NCBI RefSeq assembly: GCF_014805685.1
Contig: NC_060886.1
Coordinates: forward strand, 10,504,108 to 10,568,107
Length of the DNA: 64,000 nt
Direction of reading: 5' to 3'
From: Silurus meridionalis
Taxonomy: Eukaryota > Chordata > Actinopteri > Siluriformes > Siluridae
Below the pieces are notes generated by a model. The model ran no database searches and had not been told where the DNA came from. It worked only from the letters and a program-made list of their open reading frames with translations. The stretch's first letter is position 1. The number at the start of each line of letters is the position of its first letter. Position numbers and translations under genes: made by a program. Of this stretch, positions 45,211 to 59,691 are shown in pieces.

Positions 45211-47403
45211 GTGCAGAGAAGGTATTTGTTAAGTGTGAGTGTATTTGTTGTGGTGGTCATTGATCCAACGAATTAACAAATTTATGGCATTAATAATACC
45301 GTCACAAAACCAAGGAATCAGTATCCAACTTTATCCCTATTGCTGTCAGCAGCTTTTTTCCTCCTTAAAAAAGCATCTTCCAGATTTAGACTGTGATGGA
45401 AGTTATTGTCTGCATTGATTTATGATTCATTCTAAACCATGAAGATGGGGTAATTCTTAAGCTGGAAGGTCTATGATAAACCAGATATAGTCTGTCCAGC
45501 TTTTTTTAGCCCCCTTTTTTTTAGATAAACACTACATTTGCTATAATAAAAACCATTAGGCAAAATAACACATTATGTTGAAGGTATTACTGTACTAATT
45601 GAGACAATAATATTCATGAACAGACAAGTTAATATACACTGTGTATTAGAGATGTAATTTATGACTGGGATCACATATGAGTGGACTTGTTCTGGATGAA
45701 TTTCTTTCATTCAGGTGATCAGATATGAGGCTTGTGAAATAAGAAAAATGCCATAGTCATTGACCTGGGAACATATTAAGTGCCTGTGAGGGGCTGTGTG
45801 TCCTATTCACCATGTTCATTCGTTCATCTTCAGTAATGTCATGATGGGAATAGGATTACTAAATCATTGTATTAAGAGCTAAAGTGTTTACATTCTTTAA
45901 TATTTTTCAGCAACACAATTGATTTGAAGTGAAAACTTGAATAATAAGTGCAGACCTTGAATCTTCGCCTTTGTTAGTTTTGTGTGTCTGTGAAATGAAA
46001 AGCAAGCCAAATGAAACCAACTCTTTGCTAGCTCTAAAATCTACAGCAAAGCATGACCAGCAGAACCTGCTGTGAATACTCTTTCCACGACTGTCACTTG
46101 GAAGGTCACCTCATAATGCAGCGATCTGTGTTATTGTGACACGGTTATTTCCAAGAGCTCTTTCTGTTTCCCAAAGACATACTAAAAAAGCGTCCAGGTT
46201 TCAGTGATGTAATAAAAGCCGTTAATGAGCACACTGGTGCATCGCTGCTGAATGTTCCAGCTATTATTACTCCTATCAAATTTAATGTGAAATCTGTAAA
46301 TCTCATCTTCCAATGTTTCAAAAGCCCCTGAATCATATTTATAAAGTCTTTACAATTCAGAAGGCATGCTGTGTAATTAATTATAATATACCACAGTGCT
46401 GATGAAGTATCCAATCGGATTGGTCAGAAGGTTAATTTTCTGCAACAAAAAAAATCTGACAGTAGTGCCTGCTGTCATTCAAAAGTTTTTATCAATGTGC
46501 TGATTCATTTACAGGTATTGATGAATGGATGTTTCACATAATCAAAGTCTACAATTAACAAATAGATTTAACATTTCATTTCTGTAATCTCTGATGTTTT
46601 AGACATTTGCTTTGGAAAGGTCAGTAAGTTTTCTGCCACGGGAATGCGCTTAAAACCCCCACAACAGGCCTTTTTTAAATGTGTTTTTTGGTCTTAATAA
46701 CTCTGAAATTAAGAATATAAAAGAGGTGTCAGAATAAGCAGGTAAAGTTAAGTAATGTATGTCAAATGTATTCAGATTTATTTTCCCCATGACCCCTTCA
46801 CAGTTTTTAATAGTCCCAAAGATGTGAAAAGATGTTCAATTACTGCCTATTGTCTCATCATATAAAACAAAATAAAACCAAAATCCTATAATACAGCAGA
46901 GTATGAGAACAGTAAGAAACCTTACAATACAACCTGTCCATTTTTGTATATAATTCTTCAACTCCTGGCTTCGGACTGTTGCAGGACAGAAAAGCTTCAC
47001 AAATTCTGTTTAAGTCCAATTTTTTTTTTTTTATTGAAAAAAGTCAACCAACAAAAGAAAAGCTTAAATTTACCTTTGATTATTTTTAGTTGGTATAATA
47101 TTTTCAGGTGGTTTCACTCATTACCAAATAAAACAGATTTAAATATATACTAATTTAATGATAGTTCATTCAGACGTACACTGAAATATTTTATTATATT
47201 TAAAACAAATCTCTGTTGTGGAAGAAAACCACTACAATACTGTTTTTATCAGGGGAGAAGTAAAGCATCTTTTTGGCTTTTTTGTTAAAATGTGAAGCTC
47301 CTACGCAAAATGCATAAAGGTTGAACGGTTATATAAATATTTATTTATTTGGTATATTGTGGTATTTTTTCTAGCTCACTCAAACCTGCAATTCCTTTGC
47401 TCC

Positions 47404-47406
<3 letters not shown>

Positions 47407-47470
<64 letters not shown>
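47407..47470. repeat. (TA)n microsatellite abutting a Tc1 left end
   Basis: About 30 TA units ending 4 bp before the Tc1 element at 47475, consistent with a TA-target transposon landing in a TA array. Confidence 0.97.
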
Positions 47471-47472
<2 letters not shown>

Positions 47473-47474
47473 TA

Positions 47475-48675
47475 TATCCATTATTGTCAAAATAGCTGGC
47501 AATAAATGTGAGTACACCCTAGTGATTACAGCTGTATGTCACTTAACCATGCAAAGCCACATGTCCTCTTCATCATGCTATTGTTTTTGTCTGCTTGACA
47601 GGTCCATACAAATGCGTTCATCTTGTATTCGAGCAGTTAAAACTTGGTGTTTTGAGTACAATTCTCTCATACTTACCCATACAAGAACTCTCTGAGGATT
47701 CAAGAATTAAAATAGATGTTCTCCGCAAAGATGGTCTAGGCTATAAGAAGATCAGTAATACCCTGAAACTGAGTCACAGTACAGTGGTCAGGGTCATACA
47801 GAGGTTTTCCAAGACGGGTTCCACTCGGAACAGGCCTCGCCTGGGTTGATCAAAGAAGTTGAGTTCTCGTGCTGTGCGTCAGGTGCAGAAGCTGGCTTCA
47901 AAACACGAAAGCATGAGTGCTTCAAGCATTGCTTTAGAGGTTGCAGAAGCGAAAGGTCCACGCAGCACAATGTAAGATGTCAGTTTGCATGGCTGTGGTC
48001 CCAGAAAGAAGCCTTTTCTGAAGCTGGATCACAAGAAAGCCCTCAAACAGTTTGCTGAAGACAACCTGTCCAAGAGCATGAATCACTGGAATGAAAAATT
48101 ATAAACTTGTTTTGCTCAGATGGTGTCCAGCATGTTTAGCGATGCCCTAGTGATGATTACCAAAAATATTGTGTCTTGTCTACAGTAAAGCATGGTGGTG
48201 GTAGCATCATGGTCTGGGGCTGAATGAGTGCTGCTGGTACTGAAAAGCTGCGGTTCATTGAGGGAAACATGGATTCAAACATGTACTGTGACATTCCTTC
48301 AGAAACTGGTCTGAGCGGCAGTTTTCCAACATGAAAACGGCCCCAAACATACTACCAAGATAACAACTGACTTGCTGAAGGTGAAGGTGATGAAGTGCCT
48401 AAATATGTTTTCAGATTTGAACTCTATAGAGCACCTGTGGGGCATCTCAAGCGGATGGTGGAAAAGCGCCACGTGTCTAAGATACAGCAGCTTAGTAATG
48501 TCATTATGGAGAAGTGGAAGAGGATCCTAGCAACAGCCTGTGCAGCTCTAGAGAATTCCATGCCCGGGAGGATTAAGGCAGTGCTAGATAACAGTGGTGC
48601 TCACACAAAATAGTGACACTTGTCCACTTAGGGTGTACTCACTTTTGTTGGCAGGTATTTTGACAATAATGGCTG
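47475..48675 (+). mobile_element. Complete-ended, dead Tc1 transposon (third family)
   Basis: TA at 47473-47474 and 48676-48677. Inverted ends share CCATTATTGTCAAAATA and GTGAGTACACCCT. The transposase N-terminus is in the 47595-47849 frame: ELSEDSRIKIDVLRKDGLGY, KKISNTLKLSHSTVVRVIQR and FSKTGSTRNRPRLG, then a stop, then SSRAVRQVQKLASKHESM, the second HTH half. Further on, [10 protein letters not shown] (second D replaced by E) and [10 protein letters not shown] mark the catalytic core in shifted frames. The D-to-E change and several stops show it is inactive. Confidence 0.9.
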
Positions 48676-48910
48676 TATGTTAAGTGTTTTTTTAGAGGAC
48701 AGTAAATCTTTACTGCACATTGTATATTTGGGTGTAACGGTACGTACCTCTGTTTTTCAATTTCAGTACAGTTAGAAAATGCAAAACATACAATTGCTTG
48801 TTGTTTTTTTTTTATGCAGTTTATTATTATTAACATTTGTAAACTTAAATAAAATTTTTAATTAAATGCCTGCTTGGTTAAATAAAATCGAAAATAATAT
48901 TTTATAATAT

Positions 48911-48957
<47 letters not shown>
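48911..48957. repeat. (TA)n microsatellite
   Basis: Uninterrupted TA alternation. Confidence 0.97.
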
Positions 48958-48963
<6 letters not shown>

Positions 48964-51900
48964 GAATAAATGAAATTAATGCAATACACTTTTTATTATA
49001 TTGATTAAACTGAGTGACCAATTAAATTGGAACAAATTAAATTGATTAAATAAAAAAAAAAAAATTTATTAAATAGTTTTCATTTGTTAGACCCCATATG
49101 GGTAATACTGATGTGTATTAGCTGCTAGCCACGGGACAGAGTGCGTAGCCGCAATGTCAGAAAAACGTGTATCGTTACACCCCTAATATACTGTATATAT
49201 ATTATGCATTACTCTATCCTGTTGTGAATTATTTTCTTGTAACAGCATGACCCATTGTGTTTTATTCTCTACATAGAATACACAGCACAGTTCAGAGAAA
49301 CATGATTGATGATGAGGATGATGTAACGCTAACACTGCTGTTCCTTTCAAATGACAGAGACTGTAAAAAAATGCAGAGCAGAATGATCTCATGTGACTTG
49401 TGGCTGCGTGTTTTACAGGGACTCAGTATATTATCTTGGAAATCCTACGATTCCCCATTTTCCTGTTGCAGGACTGCAGCTTCACAAAGTTTTTATCTGG
49501 ATGCGTATATACAGTATTTGGACACTGTTCCACAGGTTCTTTTTATGCTTGTAAACTGCAATAATTTGGTGCTACAAAGCACACTGGATGTCTTCATTGG
49601 CTTACACTAGTCTTATGCTGGCACAGATTAAGGTGTGATGATGGCTTTTCAGTGTAATAAAATGTGCGTCCTTCCAGGTATTCAGAGAAATCAAGGGTAA
49701 TGGTGAATGATGGACTCATTTAAGCTCCTTGGTGTCGATTTTGTGATGTTTGTTTGATTGATGTTTTTATCTGTTGCCTTCTTTCACACTTGAAACACTA
49801 CTTTGTAGTATGAATCAACTTTACTGAGGAAATTGCCTAACCTTTTAGGTTAAAGTTATTAATAATTATTAAAAAGGTTCATGTTTACAGAGAGATGAAT
49901 GCTGATTCAGAGTAAAAAAAAAAACATCAAACCTTCCTGCTTGTGGCCTCAAAATGTACTCAGTTCAAATGATGAAAAGCTTTCATACGATGTATTAAGC
50001 ATAATTTGCTTACAGTCTTAATGCAACCGAATCTAATTATTCAATTATTAATTTTAAAGCATCATCTTATTCATCTTCTCATTCAGCAACTTCTGTGAAT
50101 TATTTAGTAACAACTAATATAAAAAGTTACAAAGCTGGGAAATGCATAAATGATAAGTAATGCATCATCACTAGTCGTATTTGTGTTTGTTTAGTGCTCG
50201 TTTAACCATAAGCGTATGCGTATTCAGACTTAAACTTAAAGCAGAGGGTATTATTAAGATTTTTTCTAATTAAATATGAATTCTTCCACTACAACCTTCT
50301 GGAAAAAACTGAAGAAACAAAACTAAACAACAAAGACAAGACGAACAAAAATAATGTATTTTCTATTTGTGATAGTATTTATAAGAACATGTTATCTGTC
50401 CACTGCTTAAAATCTTTGCATATTTCTTAATAAGTATATTAAGTCCTGGAAATTAAATGGATTTAATGCTGTTCTGTGACTTGATCTCAAATTTCGAACA
50501 GTTTGGGGAAAAAAATCCTACTGATGTACTCGTTTGTCAAATTAATTTCTGCTTTGTCAAATTCATTAAGGCTTTTGTAGCTCATGCCACCTTAGTTTAA
50601 ACCCTGTTGTTTTGGGTTGGGATTCTTGCTGCACCCTGTTAAGATCTATTAACTGCCAGGCAGGATCCGAATCCTTTCATCTCTCAGAAGCACTTCCTGT
50701 TTTTCCTTGCTCCTCGCCATCCTGCATGATTTCCCTTTATGTAGTCAACTAGTCAAGTCTGCTCTCTGCTCCTGCCCCACGGCAGTGTGCTGGCGATTCT
50801 GAACCACGAGCTTCTCCTTTCTTGACACAGACGGTGTGCATGTGGATGTTGGAATAGACCCAGTGGCTTTGTACTGCCTTTTGTTTGTTCTAGGAATGAA
50901 TGTTATAAATATCTGTATATTTACTCCACGGAAATACTCCATGCTGCACTGAGAGCTGTCAGATTCACTTTCACAGATTTTAAAGTGAATGAAAATAAGA
51001 TATTTATTTTCAATTACAGAAAAAGTTTTGTCCAGGAAAATGTGGTTGATCATGACAGGTTTAGGGAGGATTCACGTTTTAGTCCTAAGTCCTCGATCTC
51101 CTAAATCCTTCTAAATCCTCGATCCTAGATAAATTGTGCATATTTTAGACTGTAGCTTGGTCATATATTGCTGCATTGCTGTAAGAATTAACACAAGCTT
51201 AGATTTCCATGGATTCCAGCTATGTGACTTAATACAACTGCTCAATATGCAAGCAGTAGAAAAAATAAAGGGGCATGCTGTTATAGAAAAATCAACAATG
51301 GAGTTGTTTTTTGCCTTTTACATTCTCATAGTTGATTATTTAACAATAACAGGGCATCCTATAGGGCTTTCCTTGCTTTTATACCACAGTTATTAAACTG
51401 TATTTCTATTCATTAACACATGCTGCTCTTTTTTCTTGTTTTTTTTTTTTTTTTTTTTAGAGTTCTTTTAATCGTCAACATTATAATTGCTATAAAGAGC
51501 TGTTGTCTAAATTGCCTTGTCTTTTTCCTCTCTCTTGACATTTGTAAAAAAGACTTGAAGTGTGTGCTGTTATCCAGAAACTAACAACTGTTACTAAATC
51601 AACAAGTAGTCATAATTTATTATTGGTTTATGTGGAATGACACAAAGGTTCCTTGGTAAGTTGTCATTATAGAAATGAGAAGGTATTAGAAAGAGAATAT
51701 TGATATGAACCTTATCAATGATTCTATGGTCACAGCTGTTATAGAAAACGAATAAGCCAATCAGAGTTAGAAAAAAACAGGTACAATTCTAACCCCAAAA
51801 CCCCTATATTTGAATAAATTCTACATATCCTGAGAAACTTTTACATATGTCTATATTGTATATGTGCACGTGTGTTCTTTTTTGCACTTGCAAAAGACAT

Positions 51901-52402
51901 CAAATTAGATTTAGGTGAGCTTTAGCAGGCCTTGATCAGATCTGCTGCATGGCAATTTACTAGTCTGACTAGTTGACTGACATTGTTGTAGAGAGTTGCC
52001 TGATTCAGTGTAAATGACACAGGGAAAGTTGATATGCAAAGCCTGTTGATAGCTCAAATGCTTGAAAATGCATTCAATATCAAAGAGATGCAGTCTTTAA
52101 CATGTGCAATACTCCATGTCTTCATTGATTTTCATATGCTACATTTTTATTATACATTTTTATTTTGCTCTTTATCATGAGCCCGTGTCCTGCTTGCTAC
52201 TACAGACAGCTTTATGGAGTCAGCTTGTGTTTGGACTGATAACTGCCTAATGTGGATTTTGTTTGGTATTTTATGAGCTCTAGCCTGTCGCTGATGTTGG
52301 AGGTTGAGTTAGCAGGCTGGTGCACTGTGGTGAGTTCTGTTTGTATTGTAAGCAGCATAAATAAACTGTTGAAAGTGAGGGTTTGTCTTGCAGCTTGCCT
52401 CT

Positions 52403-52406
<4 letters not shown>

Positions 52407-52471
<65 letters not shown>

Positions 52472-52495
52472 TCTAACACACACACACACACACAC
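52407..52495. repeat. (CT)n followed by (CA)n microsatellite
   Basis: About 30 CT units to 52468, then GTCTAA and (CA)n from 52476. Leu-Ser and Arg-Glu open frames across it are artefacts. Confidence 0.97.
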
Positions 52496-53082
52496 AAGCA
52501 GTCTGCTGAGCTATCCGAGCTGCTGTGCGAGCTTGTGCGGTATGCTGTGTAAATTTTTGGTGCAGTGCAGCAGGCTGTATCGAAACGTCGCCTCTCTCCC
52601 TGTTTGCCTTTTTTGCAGCTTTTGAACCAATGGACCAACTCCAGGCATTTCTGTTTAAAGAAAACAGTGTGTTACCCCCCCGAGTTACCCAGTCATTCAT
52701 CCTCACTGGCACCAACAGTGCTTTGTAGTCTTTTTTTTTTTCTTCCCTGGACCCTCTGATGGCTTTGTCAACATTTTATGCTGACCTTTGGGAAGTTAGT
52801 ATATTGGTATATTTTGCTTTCATATTGACTACTCTATTAATGAGACTGCATTCCCGCTTGGAGTTGAAATATGTTTAATAGCACGGATACTTTTTCTGTA
52901 GGTCTGTCGGTAATGATAGCAGTGCGCATAATTGCCACAGCAGTGCTTAAGTGTGGGTTTATTTCACACGGCTATTGCTGTTTACATTTCTGCCTCAAGT
53001 TGTAATTGTATATCTGTGTCGCCATTTGGAAAATAACAGTGACTCAGAAGGAGATGCCAGATAGGGTTTGGATAAGTGACAG

Positions 53083-53097
53083 GGTAATAATAATAAT

Positions 53098-53150
<53 letters not shown>

Positions 53151-53163
53151 TAATAATAATACT
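53083..53163. repeat. (AAT)n microsatellite
   Basis: AATAATAATATT then a long AAT run; further interrupted AAT/AAC units follow to about 53215. Confidence 0.95.
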
Positions 53164-54838
53164 TAACAAAAACAATAGTAATAATAGTATTGATGTAAAT
53201 AACAACAATAAGAATATATATATTTATTTTTTGTGAATTTGTTAAGAAAATATGTAAAATGTATGTGTTTATGGATATTAAGAGAATTGCAGAGAAAAAT
53301 AACCTAAAAAAAAAATCTGAATAATCCCATTATTATTATTATTATTATTTATTTTATTTTTTTGTCTCAATACAACATTGAGACAACAGAGTCATTGTAA
53401 ATGTTGCATCACATCATTTGCTTTTATTTCCTGCCATAGATACTTCACATTATTTCTTACAGCCCTGTTTAACCACATTACATTTTGTACTTGTAGCTGC
53501 TGGTCAAAAGTGTGAAAGTTTGTCTCAGCCTGACACAGCACAACGGAATATGTGTTTAAGCCCTTGACATTTCTGGGAGGCCATCATTATCTGGCATTGG
53601 GGCACTTCCTATTGGTGCGGTATGAGAGGTGGGCCTCAATAGGACCTGAAAAGGTTTAGAGGTGGCAAAGCTGCTCCAGCCGTGTAAGTCAAACAAGAGT
53701 ATTAATGATTGAGTAATGGATCACTCTGGTTTTCTAAAGATCGTAGAGAAACGTGTGCGCACTGCAATCAGAAACAATGATGTACTGGGTGAGTGTACAC
53801 CCTTTGTTAACAGCACATTTTATTAACAAAACCCACCCTTTTTTTAATGAATCAGCTTTAAATAACACTTCCACATAGTATTTAACAGCACAGTGAAACC
53901 TATAAATGGACCCAAGTCTTTATCCCTGAAACTAGTGTGAGAAAGACTTTTTTTAGCCTTATGAGCCAGAGAGCGAATGTCTGCCGAATATATTTGACCA
54001 CAGCAGATCTGCTGATTTCGGCAGAAATGTTAGACAGAGTCTAAACACCTTCCATTCTTTTGCACACTGATATGCTGTAAACAAGGCATGTATTAAAGAC
54101 AGAATCAGCTGTAGTCACACATAACTCCAGTTTGATTCTTGGCGAATGGTGCCAGACAGATAAAAGTAATCGCTGCATTGCAGATGATAAATCCTGAAGG
54201 TCAGTCTTTTTCTGGCATGTTTATGAGAAGTCTCACTTTATTATTGCCATGGGAGAGGAAAGGTTTTGATTATGCATGCGCTGCGTCCAGGTTGCTTCAA
54301 ACGACCCCCCTTCTGGCTGTTTGTCCTGAGTATAAGATGATGCAGTGAGGGAGTCATAATTAAAGGAACTGCGAGCTAAAGAGAGAGTGTATGTGTAAGT
54401 GTGTGTGTGTGAGAGAGAGAGAAGGAAGAAGGTCTTTGAATAGATCCCCAACCAACACTGAGGCCTTCAAACTTTGCCTTCCTCTTTACAGTGTCACATA
54501 ACTTGCTACTTGCTCGTTGACATCACACCACTGAGTGACGTCACACCACTGAGTGATGTGTGAATCCTATAATAAGCAACTGATGGTGACCTGGCTTCAG
54601 ATTGTCAGTTTATACATGTAAAAAAAGGAACCACACAGTACACTATAGGTCAGTTACTGTGTCTCACTCATGGGGTCAGCACTAATTCCTGGTTGACTAG
54701 AAAAACAGATTGAGAGAGATCGGAATTGAAAAACCATATTTCCTATAGAATAGGCTTTGTCTTGGCCTCTGTCTCAATTTCAGTCAGTCTATGAAGAATC
54801 GTTGTTAGTCTAGCACTAAGGTACATCACTGAATGATA

Positions 54839-55270
54839 CACTATTGGCAAAAGTTTGCGGACACTTGGTTATAAGATTTGTATGCTTTTTAAACATTGCA
54901 TCCTGGAAAGACGTTCTCCTGGGAAGGAGATCTTTCCACTAGACTTTGGAGGGTACTTGTGGACATTTGCGTTCATCGGCCACAAGCGTGTTAGTAAAGT
55001 CAGGTATTAATGTAGGGTGAGGAGGTCTGGGGTGCAGTCAGTGTTCCAATTCATCCCAAAGATGTTCAGTAGTGTTGAGATCAGAGCTCTATAGCAGGCC
55101 ACTCAAGCTCTTCCTCTCCAAACCATGTAAAGCATATCTTTATGGAACTCATGCACATGGGAATTGCCATGCTGGAACAGATTTGGGTTTCCAATTTCAA
55201 GTAAACGCAAATTTTATTATACTACATCCAAAGACATCTTGTACAGTTGTGTACGTCTTGTTTTGTGGTA
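54839..55270 (-). mobile_element. Tc1-family remnant, longer copy
   Basis: After TA at 54837-54838 the end CACTATTGGCAAAAGTTTGC, GGACACTTGG matches the family of 14990-15207. AAAGATGTTCAGTAGTGTTG, AAGCTCTTCCTCTCCAAACC and TTGCCATGCTGGAACAGAT are the reverse of the catalytic-core coding region (LFQHGN.., LEWP, NTTEHLWDELE-like). It ends near TTGTACAGTTGTGTACGTCT without a right terminus. Confidence 0.75.
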
Positions 55271-55707
55271 ACAATTTGAAAAAAAAAAAAACACTTATGG
55301 CAGTAGACAATGATTAACACAAACTGTTAAACTATGCAGCGATTTTGTGTAAAGTGGTATTGAAAGTTGAAGCCAGAAAATGGATTACAGCTGCTTATAA
55401 AATCTATAACTAATCATTTTATTAGTCTTCAGTAATTCCTTTATCCTGGTCATGGTGTTTGGTAATATGGAGCTTATTGTGCTAATTATGATATCATCAT
55501 AACCACAAACATGTGGACAATTCAAAGAGAATGTTTGCAATCTATGGGAAAATCTCCATCTGGAGTTCAGGATCAAACGCTGGAACTGTAAAGCATCAAC
55601 ACTACCTTTTGCACCACTCTGCTGCCTGTGATGAAATTTGTTAGGGCTTTGTTAATGGAGCTGAGCATTTGACCTCTAGAATACTGACTAAACCTTTGAG
55701 CCACATA

Positions 55708-55828
<121 letters not shown>

Positions 55829-56602
55829 TGAAATACATAATATTCTTATTATGTAACGTTAAATTAGTAATTATGTTTATGATTAGAGATAATAGCCCTT
55901 GAGTTTGTTTGTATGTTGGTGTAAAGGTTGATGTTGATTATGCGTATAATACAGACGTGATTGGCAGTAAAGTGCACATTAGACAGTTCACAGCTACACC
56001 ACTTCCACTGATCTTTGTGTCTGTGTGTGCAAAAAAGCCTAATAATAATGGCCATCTAAATATAGTCAGCTTCTCCAAAGGTGGCATAGCAACTGAGTTG
56101 ATCTCAGCTGATGCTTCAGAACATCCTTTTGAAATGCTCTTGAATAGAGTCATCTTGACTCACATCCACTTCATCTTATTTATTTATTAAGGTCTTATGT
56201 AAAAATGATGGGTAATAATGGGTGCACATATTTCTCATCATAGTGGTGATACTTTGATAAAGCATAGTGGTGAAACAACCTTGGAAGAGTAGTTTTTTTT
56301 TGTATGTGTATGAAAGAAGCTTTTTGAAAGCATGATTGTTACCTGCTATGTGCAAATGTTTTTGCTCTCTGTAAGGTAGTATTATTGCTCTATTGACAAG
56401 GTTTATGCAGTGAACTCTTGTTGAGCCCAAATAAACCCAAACATAATTAGCAGGGTGCAGATTCATATTGACGCAGTAGGGTTTTTGCTAGAGCGGCTTA
56501 ATTATCGCTCTAATAGGGACAACTTGAGCACAGGAGCACCGATGGTCGAGGTGGACCACTGGGACCTAAACCAGCCTAGTATGACATGCTGCATATAATA
56601 TA

Positions 56603-56753
<151 letters not shown>

Positions 56754-58194
56754 AAATCCAGCATGCATTAATGTAGCATGCATTTCTGTTCGACCATTTT
56801 TATTAAATAATATAAATAAATAACTATATGAGGTGAAATTAAAACATTTAATCCTGACTTCCTTTCTTTACACTGATAAAAAAAAAAAAAAAAACTTTTT
56901 ACACGTAAAAAGCGTAAAAAATCATTTTTTTAGTAAAATAAGTAAGTAAAAGTAAGTTAAATTAAGTAAAATTGACTTAAGTAAGTAAACATTTGTTTTA
57001 CTGATGCGGCCGTCCGTGTGGAAACAGCAAAAGTTCTGTTTGGTTTCCTGATGATTTATGTAATTTATAATTACCATAATTACTTTCAAACATTAACAAG
57101 ATTATTTTGTCTTAATGCTCTATGTTGAGTATGGTGTCACTAGTAATAAATATACATTTGCATAAAGCATCCATATTTGTATTAAAAACTTATTAAAAAC
57201 ATTTAAAATTTTTTGATTTAAGGTACGCTTAGAACAGAAAAAAATGTAATTAAGTTATTTTCATCTATAACCACCCAAATTAATTATTATTTATTATGTG
57301 TATTATTTATTTTTTAATTCTCTTAGAATGTGTTTATTTTCACTCCAGTAAGTTGGTGAGTTTAGCTGTGTGTTAAAGCTTTATATTTTAAAAAGGGTTT
57401 AATGATCGGGCAGCGCTGATCTCTTGATAGGGCAGGGGGTTCATGCCGTTAATACCTGGCTACACCCTAATTCATTCTCTAACTTACTCACAATTACTTT
57501 TCTTTGCTCCATCTATTTATTTGACGTAGTTATAATAGTAACGTTCTGTTATAATTTCAGCATGTCGGTTTTTACATGCCTGTATATTTATCTCTGAGAA
57601 GCAGCAATCGGCCATAGTGGCAAAGATACAGGATGACGAGTGTTTCACGCTCTTTAGAGAAACACAGAGATACTGTATCGTAAGAAAATCTTCCCAGGAT
57701 GCATACATATTGAAGCTCTGATGCTGTAATTATTCTGAACAAATTTAACACTTTTTGCTCATTGCCAAGCTGCAGATGAAAAGGGAAGATGCTATTAAAT
57801 TACAATTTTTGTCATCTTTGTTGAATCATGTGTTTGATGCTTTTGATTCGTGATTTCTGAAGTCTTTTTTTTCCCACTACTGTATTAATACATTATTCAG
57901 CAGATTTAAAGCCCTTCCAGATTTAATGCGTTTTTGGTCTCATCCGAATCAGTCATGCCAGACATTATTGCAGTCTGAGGTTTGAAAGATTACACTGTAT
58001 TTTTCATTCCAGGTAATGACCAGTAGAAGTGATGATGGTACTGTATATTATTGACAATGTGATTTATTAACCCAATAAATAATTTAAAAAAGAAGCAAAA
58101 ATCTTAAAACTATAAATCTAAAGTGTTAATTATTTATCAACTGTAAATATTGATAATTGACTATTATAAATATATTGTATTAGATGTTATTATA

Positions 58195-59410
58195 CACTCC
58201 CTTTCCAAAAGAAAGTCACACACTATAACGTTTTGTTAAACCACCTTAGTTTTGATTAGGGCACGCATTACCTGTTGCATCGTTTCAATAAGCTTCTGCA
58301 ATGTCACAAAGTTTATTCCCGTCTACAATCTTGTATTGATGATATGAGAGTCGGACCACTGCACAAAGTCGTCTCCAGCACATCCCAACGATTCTAAATG
58401 GGGTTAAGGTCTGGACTCTGTGGTGCCTAATCCATGAGTGTATATCGTGTGTTAAGATCCCTGAACAGCTCTTTTACAATTTGAGCCTGATGAATTCTAG
58501 CATTGTCATCCAGGAATATGCCAATGCCATCAGGGAAGAAAAAAATCAATTGATGGAATATCCTGGTCATTCAGTATATTCAGGTAGTCAGCTGACCTCA
58601 TTCTTTGGGGACATAAAGTTGCTGAACCTAGACCTGACAAACTGCAGCAACCCCAGATCATAGCACTGCCCCCACAGGCTTGTACAGTAGGCACTAGGCA
58701 TGATGAGTGCATCAGTTCATCTACCGCTCTTCTTAAACGAATGTGTCCATCACTCTGGAACAGGGTAAATCTGGACTCATCAGACCACATGACCTTCTTA
58801 TATTGCTCCAGAGTCCAATCTTTATGCTCCCTAGCAAATTGAAGCCTTTTTTTCAGATTAGCCTCACTGATAAGTGGTTTTCTTAAGGCTACACAGCAGT
58901 TTAGTCCCAATCACTTGAGTTCCCTTGGCAGTGTGCATGTGGAAATGCTCATACTTTCAATATTAAACATAGCTGTAAATTCTGCTGTTTTTTGTCTACT
59001 GTTTTTTTTTACGATTTGATTGTGATTCTGAAGTGTTTGCCGATCACGATCATTTAAGATTTTTTTAGACCACATTGCTTCCTTTAAGATGATGGTTCCC
59101 CACCATTCTCCCAGTTTTTAATAATGCGTTGTACAGTTCTATCCCAATTTTAGTAGTTTCAGCAATCTCCTTAGATGTTTTCTTTGCTTGATGCAGGCCA
59201 TTTGACCCATCTGAAACAGATTAACATATTTTCTACGACCACAGGATGTGTCTTCTGACATGGTTATTTATGAAATGAGAAGCTACTCACTGCATCAATT
59301 AGGGTTAAATAACTTGTTGTCAGCTGAAACATAATCATCCATACAGTATTTTTCCAATATGAGTCTCTTACCTATTTGCTTAGTTAAATCAAGGTGTTGG
59401 ATGGGCAGTG
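58195..59410 (-). mobile_element. Complete-ended, dead Tc1 transposon (fourth family, minus)
   Basis: TA at 58193-58194 and 59411-59412; the ends CACTCCCTTTCCAAAAG and, reversed, CACTGCCCATCCAACA agree over about 15 bp. On the minus strand a start MSEDTSCGRRKYVNLF lies near 59260. HTH remnants include ILNDRDRQTLQNHNQIVKKN. The catalytic region in the 58910-58530 frame has LISEANLKKRLQFAREHKDW, VMWSDESRFTLFQSDGHIRL (first D) and GGSAMIWGC. FLDDNARIHQAQIV (second D) and SPDLNPI followed by a stop (E region) come next in other frames. 1216 bp, inactive. Confidence 0.9.
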
Positions 59411-59691
59411 TATATTATAATCTACACTGATTATACATTACAAAATAATACATTATTGTATTCAATACATGAAATAGATTAAAAATATATTACTATTTTT
59501 GGCAGAACAAACCCATATAATATGATATATATTGTGTATGATAGAAATGCCTTTGTGATTTGTAAAATATATTATTATTGGATTATTGCTACCCTTTACT
59601 ATCCCATATGAATTGACATGTTAATCATGTCCTGTGGGAAGACACTCAAGGAAGTGCTCTGTTCAATCATCTCCCACTGAGTGCAGTTAAA

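Noticed and set aside
52252..52638. Frames with Leu-Ser or Arg-Glu runs
   Set aside because: Products of the (CT)n(CA)n microsatellite.
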